In this document: positions 1-4,517 of the stretch, in pieces
Numbering within the stretch: position 1 is the first letter of the stretch
Layout of the letters: each line of letters opens with the position of its first letter
Origin: an uncultured Bacillota bacterium
GTDB taxonomy: Bacteria; Bacillota_I; Bacilli_A; RF39; UBA660
Assembly: GCA_948466105.1 (NCBI GenBank)
Contig: CAOJZR010000025.1
Location: 1-7,645 of the forward strand
Length of the DNA: 7,645 nt
Direction of reading: 5' to 3'
Made by a program: the position numbers and the translations under genes
Notes under the pieces: generated by a model
Seen by the model: only the letters and a program-made list of their open reading frames with translations
What the model was told of the DNA's origin: nothing
Databases searched by the model: none

Positions 1-7
1 AAGTACT

Positions 8-22
8 CACTAAATAAAAAGA
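8..22 (+). repeat. Left terminal inverted repeat core of the IS element
   Basis: CACTAAATAAAAAGA is the exact reverse complement of 1193-1207. It lies just past the orfB stop codon (27-29), as expected for the transposase-distal end of an IS3-family element. Confidence 0.85.
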
Positions 23-26
23 TAAA

Positions 27-929
27 TTAATTTGAATATTTAAGTCGATACTGTACAGGTGACAAGTATCCTAAATTCTTTTGAATACGTTCGTTGTTAT
101 ACCAATGAACGTATTTTTCTATTTCCTCTTTTGCTTGTTTTCTGGTTAATTTATTAAATTGACATAACCATTCATGTTTTAATTGCATAAACCAATTCTC
201 AATTGGACTATTCTCCCAACAATGTCCTCGATGTGACATACTTCTTGTGAAACTCATCTTTTCTGCTAATTCAACATACTCATATGCAAAGTAAACTGCT
301 CCTTGATCAGTATTTACTATTGCATCTTTTTGAGGTTTTAAATCTTTATAACTTTCTTTAATTAAGCCAATATCATTGTTATTTGATGTGGAAAGTGATA
401 TAATTTCTTTATTGAAGTAATCTTTAATAGCTGATAAATATAGTGTTCCATCACTACATTTAATATAGCTAACATCAGAAGAAAACTTTTGACCTGGTTT
501 CTCGGATTTAAAGTTACATTCAATTAAGTATGGAGCCTTATTTGTAAGGTTCTTTTCTTTTGCTCTACAAACAGATAATCCCTTTTTAGTACGTTTTACT
601 GTTTCTAATCCTAAAATATTTTTATAGCGTCTTATCAGTTTATGATTTAATACTATTTTTAGTTTATTTTCTATATGCTTCTTTAATCTTATTGTTCCAT
701 AAATCCCTTTAACATTTCTATGCTCTTCTAATATCACATCAGCAATTTTTTGTTTATAGTTATTAGCAATTGGCTTACCTATATTACACCATTTATAATA
801 ACTCCTTCTGTTTACATTTAAAACTCGACATATCCTTAATACTGGATATTCATTTTTTAGTTTTTCGATAATTTGATATTTTTCTATTTGTGTTGCTGAG
901 AGCGGATTTCCATCAGAAGAGCATAGGAT
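27..929 (-). CDS. IS3-family transposase OrfB, D,D(35)E catalytic domain (made by -1 frameshift from OrfA)
   Basis: This is the catalytic half of the transposase, which cuts and joins the element ends. Reading from the frameshift site at 929 gives 300 residues; the fused OrfAB would be about 374. The frame has no ATG near its beginning. The first GTG is at 735-737, which would drop about 64 residues of the conserved N-terminal region (an HTH_21-like segment with NVNRRSYYKW). Counting from that GTG, the acidic triad is D88 (in SSDVSYI), D144 (in NTDQG) and E180 (in NSPIENWF). D144 and E180 are separated by 35 residues, as in the rve/IS3 integrase fold. The C-terminal YVHWYNNERI...LSPVQYR motif is typical of the family. 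Nothing is truncated or interrupted. An alternative AUU start at 936-938, preceded by GGAGG, could give free OrfB. Confidence 0.88.
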   Translation of the reverse strand: MLCSSDGNPLSATQIEKYQIIEKLKNEYPVLRICRVLNVNRRSYYKWCNIGKPIANNYKQKIADVILEEHRNVKGIYGTIRLKKHIENKLKIVLNHKLIRRYKNILGLETVKRTKKGLSVCRAKEKNLTNKAPYLIECNFKSEKPGQKFSSDVSYIKCSDGTLYLSAIKDYFNKEIISLSTSNNNDIGLIKESYKDLKPQKDAIVNTDQGAVYFAYEYVELAEKMSFTRSMSHRGHCWENSPIENWFMQLKHEWLCQFNKLTRKQAKEEIEKYVHWYNNERIQKNLGYLSPVQYRLKYSN

Positions 930-1150
930 TTTTTTAATATATCAATATCCTCCAGTTCTTGATTGTATTTCTTTTTACCCCGATTGTCTTTTCCTAATAT
1001 TCCCTTATCATATTCTTGGTTCCAACGACTTACTGTTCCAGAATTCGATATATTATATTTATTCATCAAATATGATATTGTGGCGCCTTTTTTTAATTCT
1101 TTAACTATTTGTACTTTTTGTTCTAAAGTCCATTTTTTATGTTTTCCCAT
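884..1150 (-). CDS. IS3-family OrfA, helix-turn-helix DNA-binding protein
   Basis: An 88-residue protein that in this family binds the inverted repeats and forms the N-terminal half of the fused transposase. Residues about 8-46 (WTLEQKVQIVKELKKG...NISNSGTVSRW) form the helix-turn-helix typical of IS3/IS911 OrfA. The C-terminal part (ELEDIDILKKSYALLMEIR) is helical and is probably the leucine-zipper dimerisation segment. The ATG at 1148-1150 is well supported by a strong ribosome binding site, AAGGAGG, at 1160-1166. The frame overlaps orfB, which lies in -1 relative to it. A slippery run at codons 73-74 lets ribosomes pass into orfB before the OrfA stop at 884. Confidence 0.85.
   Translation of the reverse strand: MGKHKKWTLEQKVQIVKELKKGATISYLMNKYNISNSGTVSRWNQEYDKGILGKDNRGKKKYNQELEDIDILKKSYALLMEIRSQQHK
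929..953 (-). promoter_or_regulatory. Programmed -1 ribosomal frameshift signal between orfA and orfB
   Basis: On the minus strand the heptamer A AAA AAA (935 to 929) sits in the X XXY YYZ register of orfA: TTA AAA AAA TCC, codons 72-75. A Shine-Dalgarno-like GGAGG lies 13 bases upstream (953 to 949), in the position of the stimulatory element known from dnaX and IS911. The frame entered after slipping -1 is exactly the orfB frame. A stem downstream was not convincing (only CTGA/TCAG). The same GGAGG is 10 bases from an ATT codon in the orfB frame and may serve as a start site there. Confidence 0.75.
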
Positions 1151-1182
1151 GAAAAAATACCTCCTTGATTCTTTCTAAATAA

Positions 1183-1211
1183 ATTTTATCATTCTTTTTA
1201 TTTAGTGTGAA
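1183..1211 (-). promoter_or_regulatory. Transposase promoter spanning the right IS end
   Basis: On the minus strand TTCACA (1211 to 1206) is separated by exactly 17 bases from TAAAAT (1188 to 1183), each 5 of 6 with the vegetative consensus. The start would be near 1176, ahead of the ribosome binding site at 1160-1166. The -35 box lies at the outermost tip of the element and the spacer runs through the inverted repeat core. Confidence 0.55.
1193..1207 (-). repeat. Right terminal inverted repeat core of the IS element
   Basis: TCTTTTTATTTAGTG is the exact reverse complement of 8-22. It lies about 45 bases upstream of the orfA start, and the transposase promoter spans it. Confidence 0.85.
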
Positions 1212-1276
1212 CCTTAAAGGTATTATAATCTTTCAATCCTTTTTTTATATACAAATAACACCAAACTTAATATGAT

Positions 1277-1296
1277 TATCATAGATATCTATGATA
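1277..1296. repeat. 20-base perfect palindrome over the acetyltransferase stop codon
   Basis: The sequence at 1277-1296 equals its own reverse complement. As RNA it could fold into an 8-bp stem with an ATAT loop. It covers the last codons and the stop of the acetyltransferase gene. There is no T-tract after it, so it is not a standard terminator. Confidence 0.6.
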
Positions 1297-1740
1297 CTGT
1301 GTCTCATCTTCATCACTATATTCTTTAATCATAGTAAACTCTGCTGATTCTATAGTTTTTTTACCAAATGAGTTAGAATTATCTACATTAGCAATTAAAA
1401 TATCAATATCAGTTTCTTTGCACAAAATAAACGATATTTCGTTTAAAATTAGTTTCCCAAAACCATGACCATAATATTTTTTTAAAATTCCATAATAAAC
1501 AGAAACTGCTTTTCTACCATCAGCTATTTTAACTTCCATACCCAATCCCAAATAACCAATGATTTTATTTTCAGCTAATACTAAATAGCCATTTCCAAAT
1601 ATATCATTAGCTATTTCATTTTTATTATAAGCATTTAAATCACCTAAATAAGGAGTTGTGCTAGAAATATCTTGCAAAATTTTTTGATGTATAATATTTT
1701 CGTTTTCTATTTTAATAAACTCTAAATACTTTCCTTTCAT
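1279..1740 (-). CDS. GNAT-family N-acetyltransferase
   Basis: A 153-residue protein of the GCN5-related acetyltransferase family, which moves an acetyl group from acetyl-CoA to an amine. The substrate cannot be told from sequence. The acetyl-CoA site is visible at about 82-104: strand YYGIL followed by KYYGHGFG, matching the R/Q-x-x-G-x-G/A signature except that Lys replaces Arg/Gln. Motif B at 114-138 (ILIANVDNSNS...ESAEF) is also typical, including the Asn-rich turn and a degenerate EKxGF. The length is normal for the family. The ATG follows a GGTGGT ribosome binding site about 7 bases away, and the gene has its own promoter. It lies between rsmD and the insertion sequence and does not look co-transcribed with either. 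It could be a protein, small-molecule or antibiotic acetyltransferase. Confidence 0.8.
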   Translation of the reverse strand: MKGKYLEFIKIENENIIHQKILQDISSTTPYLGDLNAYNKNEIANDIFGNGYLVLAENKIIGYLGLGMEVKIADGRKAVSVYYGILKKYYGHGFGKLILNEISFILCKETDIDILIANVDNSNSFGKKTIESAEFTMIKEYSDEDETQYHRYL

Positions 1741-1770
1741 AAATTACCACCACTTAATTATTTCTATAAT

Positions 1771-1799
1771 AGAATAGCACAAAATATATGTTTGTACAA
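1771..1799 (-). promoter_or_regulatory. Vegetative-type promoter for the acetyltransferase gene
   Basis: On the minus strand TTGTAC (1799 to 1794) is followed after 17 bases by TATTCT (1776 to 1771). TG one base before the -10 box makes an extended -10. Transcription would begin near 1764, leaving a leader of about 24 bases that contains the GGTGGT ribosome binding site. Confidence 0.55.
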
Positions 1800-1973
1800 C
1801 ATCAAATATTGAAATAACCAGATTATTTTTCTAAATTATAAATAAAAGATAAAATTCAACTTTTCAAGACATAACGTCACGTCTACTAGTCTCTATTATA
1901 TATTTTCTATTTTAATCCTAGTTAATAATTTAAATAAATTTCTATCATTATTTTTATTTAATAGACATTATAA

Positions 1974-2516
1974 TTAATTATCAACTTTTCGATATATATC
2001 AACCTTTTTTGACCCATATTTTTTATGTTTTAATAGAAATAATTTGTCTGTTTTTATATCTTCATCATCATACTCAAAAATAACCAAACCGTTATTTTTA
2101 ATAATTTTTTTATTACAGATATAATCTAACAAACGTTTTTTTTCTTTAAAATTATAAGGAGGATCCAAAAAAATAATATCAAAACTAATATTTTCTTTGG
2201 CAAAATAAGCTAAAGCTTGAAAACAATCCATTTTTATTAATTTATAGCAGGCTTCCATTTTATTCAAATTTTTCTTAATCGTATTTACTGCTTTGGGATT
2301 ACAATCAATAAAATAACACATTTTAGCATTCATACTTAAAGCTTCTATCCCTATAGCACCACTTCCAGCAAACAAATCTAAAAATAAAGAGTCGACTACT
2401 TCAAATTGAATCATGGAAAAAATCGATTCTTTTACTCGATCCATAGTTGGTCTTGTTCCTTCTATATCAAAGCCTTGCAAATATTTTCCTTTATATTTTC
2501 CACTTATAACTCGCAT
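1974..2516 (-). CDS. rsmD: 16S rRNA (guanine(966)-N(2))-methyltransferase RsmD
   Basis: The enzyme methylates N2 of G966 in 16S rRNA within the assembling 30S subunit, using S-adenosylmethionine. The ATG at 2514-2516 gives a 180-residue protein beginning MRVISG, the characteristic RsmD start, after a GGTGGTG ribosome binding site. A TTG 24 bases upstream is also in frame but poorly supported. Visible motifs are TRPTMDRVKESIF at 21-33, the SAM-binding DLFAGSGAIGIEAL at 47-60, the catalytic DPPY at 118-121, and the closing YGSKKVDIY at 167-175. Length is normal for the family (B. subtilis YlbH). It follows ylbE by 24 bases and is probably the last gene of the ylbD-ylbE-rsmD unit. coaD, its usual next neighbour, is absent. 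No convincing terminator follows it. Confidence 0.93.
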   Translation of the reverse strand: MRVISGKYKGKYLQGFDIEGTRPTMDRVKESIFSMIQFEVVDSLFLDLFAGSGAIGIEALSMNAKMCYFIDCNPKAVNTIKKNLNKMEACYKLIKMDCFQALAYFAKENISFDIIFLDPPYNFKEKKRLLDYICNKKIIKNNGLVIFEYDDEDIKTDKLFLLKHKKYGSKKVDIYRKVDN

Positions 2517-2524
2517 TACACCAC

Positions 2525-2554
2525 CAATGTTATTATACAATTATTTAAACATTG
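2525..2554 (-). repeat. Inverted repeat between ylbE and rsmD
   Basis: On the minus strand CAATGTT (2554 to 2548) pairs perfectly with AACATTG (2531 to 2525) around a 16-base loop. The left arm lies in the last codons of ylbE, and the right arm abuts the rsmD ribosome binding site (2519-2525). It could form an AT-rich hairpin in the mRNA. No T-tract follows, so it is not a terminator. Confidence 0.4.
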
Positions 2555-2762
2555 TTACAATACTAGAAAGCATTTCGGTAGCATCAGCTATACGTTGTAA
2601 TTTATCAGCTGCTGTTAATTTATAATTTTTTTTTACTTCTTCCTCAAAATGTTTAAAAAGAGCAGGATCACGATTCAAGATTTTATACCAATAAGAATGT
2701 TCCCTTATATATTTTAAATAATTAGAATTATTTTTTAGTCTAAACTGTATATCTAAAGTCAT
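2541..2762 (-). CDS. ylbE: YlbE-like protein
   Basis: A 73-residue protein resembling the YlbE-like family of Bacilli (B. subtilis YlbE, about 79 residues), whose function is unknown. The recognisable part is YLKYIREHSYWYKILNRDP at about 15-33, matching the family's conserved R-E-x-P/S-x-W-Y-R/K-x-L-x-R-x-P core. A C-terminal helix ends in SSIVTMFK. There is no signal peptide or membrane segment. Its ATG shares one base with the ylbD stop (TAATG), and its GAGGA ribosome binding site lies inside the last codons of ylbD, so translation is probably coupled. Its place between ylbD and rsmD reproduces the B. subtilis gene order and supports the assignment more than its short sequence does. Confidence 0.78.
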   Translation of the reverse strand: MTLDIQFRLKNNSNYLKYIREHSYWYKILNRDPALFKHFEEEVKKNYKLTAADKLQRIADATEMLSSIVTMFK

Positions 2763-3130
2763 TAATCCTCAAAATGCTTATATAAAGGTCTTGGTTTATA
2801 ATCCGTCTTGGTATCAGTTTTCTTATTAGCTGAAAAATCCTGAACTACCCCTAATACTCTTTGTAAATTATTTACACTATTTTGAATACTATCAAGGTCA
2901 ATATTCTTTAGCCAAGCAAGTAAATCAAAAGCTCCTACTGCGCTAGCTGTTTGTTGTACTTCATTTTTAACAGTTTCTCTTTTCATATAAGGAGTCCATA
3001 TATCATTATCTTCACCATATAAATCAAACATCTCATAAAATTTTTGCCAACTCATGTCATCATTCTTAACATGTTTTATTAAACTAGGATTCTTCTTTAC
3101 AAAATTTTTGAAATCATCTATACTTGCCAT
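2762..3130 (-). CDS. ylbD: YlbD-family putative spore coat protein
   Basis: A 122-residue protein of the YlbD family, annotated as a putative coat protein in Bacilli (B. subtilis YlbD, about 130 residues). The N-terminal part shows FKNFVKKNPSLIKHVKNDDMSWQKFYEMFDLYGEDNDIW (about 7-45; the Trp, the acidic LYGEDD-like turn and the IW are typical of the family). The protein closes with PRPLYKHFED at 113-122, another family hallmark. The middle (60-100) is amphipathic helix. The ATG is preceded by an AGGTGG ribosome binding site at 3135-3140. It is the first gene of a unit with ylbE and rsmD and starts just after the terminator of the preceding gene, so it should have its own promoter. A TATAAT lies at 3146-3151, but it is awkwardly close to the ribosome binding site. 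Confidence 0.82.
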   Translation of the reverse strand: MASIDDFKNFVKKNPSLIKHVKNDDMSWQKFYEMFDLYGEDNDIWTPYMKRETVKNEVQQTASAVGAFDLLAWLKNIDLDSIQNSVNNLQRVLGVVQDFSANKKTDTKTDYKPRPLYKHFED

Positions 3131-3174
3131 ATAACCACCTATTTCATTATATGTTTTTAATAGATTTTGTGTAC

Positions 3175-3199
3175 AAAAAAACTTGGAATTTAGACCAAG
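3175..3199 (-). terminator. Rho-independent terminator of the 282-residue protein gene
   Basis: On the minus strand CTTGG (3199 to 3195) pairs with CCAAG (3186 to 3182) around an 8-base loop, followed by seven T (3181 to 3175). The stem is only 5 bp but the T-tract is clean. The stop codon of the upstream gene (3190-3192) lies in the loop. Confidence 0.7.
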
Positions 3200-4038
3200 A
3201 ATTTCCTATTTAGTGTACTTTTTTTACTATCACATTTTGTCTCTGAACTTCTTTTTTCTTTATATATAAGCGAACGATAAACAGGATGAATATATTCCAT
3301 ATTAACAGGAAGACGTTTTAATATCTCATCTTTATTACCATTTGAATTAAAATATTTTTCAATATCTTCAGGTGTTAAACCATTACTATTCCAATATTGC
3401 CATCTTTTTTCTTTAACCATCGCTGATATAGAAATCTTAGATGCTCCGTTTGGCAATATTTCATAATTAAAACCATAGCCATTATTTATACAAATAGAAC
3501 TACCATGTAAATAACCATATTCTCCTTGATAAACTTGATTGTTTTTAAACATTTGCGTAAGTCTAAACATCTCTAAACCAATTCCTAGCAGTTTTTTTAG
3601 ACTAATACTATTACCTATGTAAAGTTCCTTTTCTATCTTCAAATTTTCTATGACAAATCGCTTTTTACTATTAGTAACCACATTTATTTCTTTGATAAAA
3701 GTACTAGTAGCTGCTTTATCAAATATATGATATCTTAAATAAAATAAAGTATCCCTTTCTTTACATATTTTATTATTTATTTCGCACTCTCTTTCATCAA
3801 AAATAGTTACAATAATATTATTTTTAGTATCTATTTCGACTTTATATAAATAGCTTTTATTAATAGGATAATCAAGACAACGCAAATCAAGATTAATAGT
3901 TCCCTCTAAAGGTAAACTAGCAATTTTTCTTTTTAAGATATCATCTAATTGCTTTAAACTAACTTCATTGTCTTTTATTTCAGGTGTACTTTTTAAGAAA
4001 AAGCCATACTCTAAATTAATTATATTTTCTTTATCCAT
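3190..4038 (-). CDS. Hypothetical protein, 282 residues, family not recognised
   Basis: I do not recognise a family. The protein begins MDKENIINLEYGFFLK and appears soluble, with no signal peptide or membrane segment. Residues about 48-135 alternate hydrophobic and polar residues in a way that suggests beta strands (INLDLRCLDYP, YLYKVEID, NIIVTIFDERE, RFVIENLKI). Residues 140-163 look helical (SLKKLLGIGLEMFRLTQ). Residues 168-215 are rich in Gly, Tyr and aromatic residues (YQGEYGYLHGSS, NNGYGFNYEI, RWQYW). A polar tail rich in Lys and Ser follows 260. The ATG is preceded by a strong AGAGGGGGA ribosome binding site. The gene is transcribed alone, with a near-consensus promoter at 4063-4091 and a terminator at its stop. 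The neighbours are a spore coat gene and ylbD, so a sporulation link is possible, but the promoter is of vegetative type. Confidence 0.8.
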   Translation of the reverse strand: MDKENIINLEYGFFLKSTPEIKDNEVSLKQLDDILKRKIASLPLEGTINLDLRCLDYPINKSYLYKVEIDTKNNIIVTIFDERECEINNKICKERDTLFYLRYHIFDKAATSTFIKEINVVTNSKKRFVIENLKIEKELYIGNSISLKKLLGIGLEMFRLTQMFKNNQVYQGEYGYLHGSSICINNGYGFNYEILPNGASKISISAMVKEKRWQYWNSNGLTPEDIEKYFNSNGNKDEILKRLPVNMEYIHPVYRSLIYKEKRSSETKCDSKKSTLNRKFLV

Positions 4039-4062
4039 GATATCCCCCTCTTTTTTAAGAGT

Positions 4063-4091
4063 ATTCTATACTAATATTATAATATTGTCAA
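4063..4091 (-). promoter_or_regulatory. Strong vegetative (sigma-A type) promoter
   Basis: On the minus strand a perfect TTGACA (4091 to 4086), a 17-base spacer and TAGAAT (4068 to 4063). Start expected near 4056, just ahead of the GAGGGGGA ribosome binding site of the 282-residue protein gene. This is the best consensus promoter in the window. Confidence 0.8.
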
Positions 4092-4141
4092 ATTTATAAT
4101 TTATTTAATATAATTATATCATAAATAAAAATAATAATACA

Positions 4142-4168
4142 AAAAAATAGGCAATAGGCCTATTTTTT
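4142..4168 (-). terminator. Rho-independent terminator of cotD-like gene
   Basis: On the minus strand an 11-bp perfect stem, AAAAAATAGGC (4168 to 4158) with GCCTATTTTTT (4152 to 4142), around the loop CTATT; the T-run ends the structure and continues to 4141. The first arm shares two bases with the TAA stop (4167-4169). Confidence 0.85.
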
Positions 4169-4445
4169 AAAATCCACTACAGTTTCCACAATCATTATTG
4201 ATAACTTGGTTTTCTTCACTACAAGTATACTGTGGAGTGTATGTATGTTCATAAATGTGACGATTAATTACATGTGTATGAATAGGACAGATATGTGGTA
4301 CTTGATGATAAAATTCTTTTTCTATACATTTTGTAGTTACTGGTTCTGTAACAGGACATTCCATTTGTGGTTGATTACAACCACATCCTCCAAAGCCACC
4401 AAAGCCCATTTGGCGATCGCAACAACTTCTTTTGTTGAATAACAT
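4167..4445 (-). CDS. cotD: CotD-family spore coat protein
   Basis: A 92-residue Cys- and His-rich protein (10 Cys, 6 His, four or more Tyr), suited to the cross-linked or metal-rich inner coat of the endospore. The C-terminal half has the CotD signature: paired His motifs in VPHICPIHTHVINRHIYEH (49-67) followed by an aromatic/Pro segment and a Cys-containing end (CGNC, 86-89). The N-terminal part has CC and a Gly-Phe-rich GFGGFGGCGC stretch (14-23), which is less typical and resembles other coat proteins. There is no signal peptide. The ATG follows the strong AAGGGGGGAG ribosome binding site (4450-4459). The gene is a single unit with a sigma-K-like promoter and its own terminator, in keeping with late mother-cell expression of B. 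subtilis cotD. Confidence 0.8.
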   Translation of the reverse strand: MLFNKRSCCDRQMGFGGFGGCGCNQPQMECPVTEPVTTKCIEKEFYHQVPHICPIHTHVINRHIYEHTYTPQYTCSEENQVINNDCGNCSGF

Positions 4446-4467
4446 TTTTCTCCCCCCTTGTCTAATG

Positions 4468-4495
4468 TATAATATGAGGAAATTAAAAATGTAGT
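4468..4495 (-). promoter_or_regulatory. Candidate sigma-K (late mother-cell) promoter of cotD-like gene
   Basis: On the minus strand CATATTATA (4476 to 4468) fits the sigma-K -10 pattern CATAnnnTA, and AC (4495 to 4494) lies 17 bases upstream, where the short -35 element is expected. Start would be near 4461, about 15 bases before ATG, just ahead of the ribosome binding site. A vegetative reading (TATTAT) lacks any TTGACA-like -35. Confidence 0.6.
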
Positions 4496-4517
4496 AAGGA
4501 TGTTTGACTTAAAATTG

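Larger units (their letters stand above)
1..1212 (-). mobile_element. IS3-family insertion sequence, apparently complete
   Basis: An element of about 1.2 kb carries two overlapping minus-strand frames, orfA and orfB, bounded by inverted repeats. A perfect 15-base arm at 8-22 is matched by its complement at 1193-1207. Outside these cores 4 or 5 of the next 7 bases still match (including G and T at 3-4 against A and C at 1211-1212), so the tips probably lie near 1-3 and 1211-1213. The left tip coincides with the window edge, so the target duplication cannot be tested. Both frames and the frameshift signal look intact, so the element may be active. The two-frame layout and D,D(35)E transposase place it in the IS3 family. 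The subgroup is not determined, although IS150-like elements are the closest impression. Confidence 0.85.

Noticed and set aside
27..1150. Transposase as a broken pseudogene because its two halves lie in different frames
   Set aside because: The frame change is -1 at a canonical A AAA AAA site with a Shine-Dalgarno stimulator, the normal expression mode of IS3-family elements; catalytic residues and both ends are present.
963..1178. Plus-strand open frames such as 963-1178, 2406-2625, 4206-4442 and 5470-5691
   Set aside because: They are antisense to well-supported genes (orfA, rsmD/ylbE, cotD, ffh), without ribosome binding sites or recognisable products.
1970..1981. 12-base palindrome ATAATTAATTAT at the rsmD stop as a terminator
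   Set aside because: It is made only of A and T, has no T-tract and is expected often by chance at this base composition.
2514..2540. rsmD start at the upstream TTG (188 residues)
   Set aside because: The ATG at 2516 gives the family-typical MRVISG start and has a GGTGGTG site at a proper distance; the TTG lies directly after the ylbE stop without a ribosome binding site.
3146..3153. CATATAAT upstream of ylbD as vegetative or sigma-E promoter
   Set aside because: The expected start (about 3139) falls in the AGGTGG ribosome binding site, leaving a leader of about 9 bases. The only TTG-type -35 (TTGTAC) is 19 bases away and overlaps the preceding terminator's T-tract.
4048..4061. CTCTT-AAAA-AAGAG hairpin next to the ribosome binding site of the 282-residue protein gene
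   Set aside because: The promoter at 4063-4091 places the transcript start near 4056, so the first arm would not be in the RNA.
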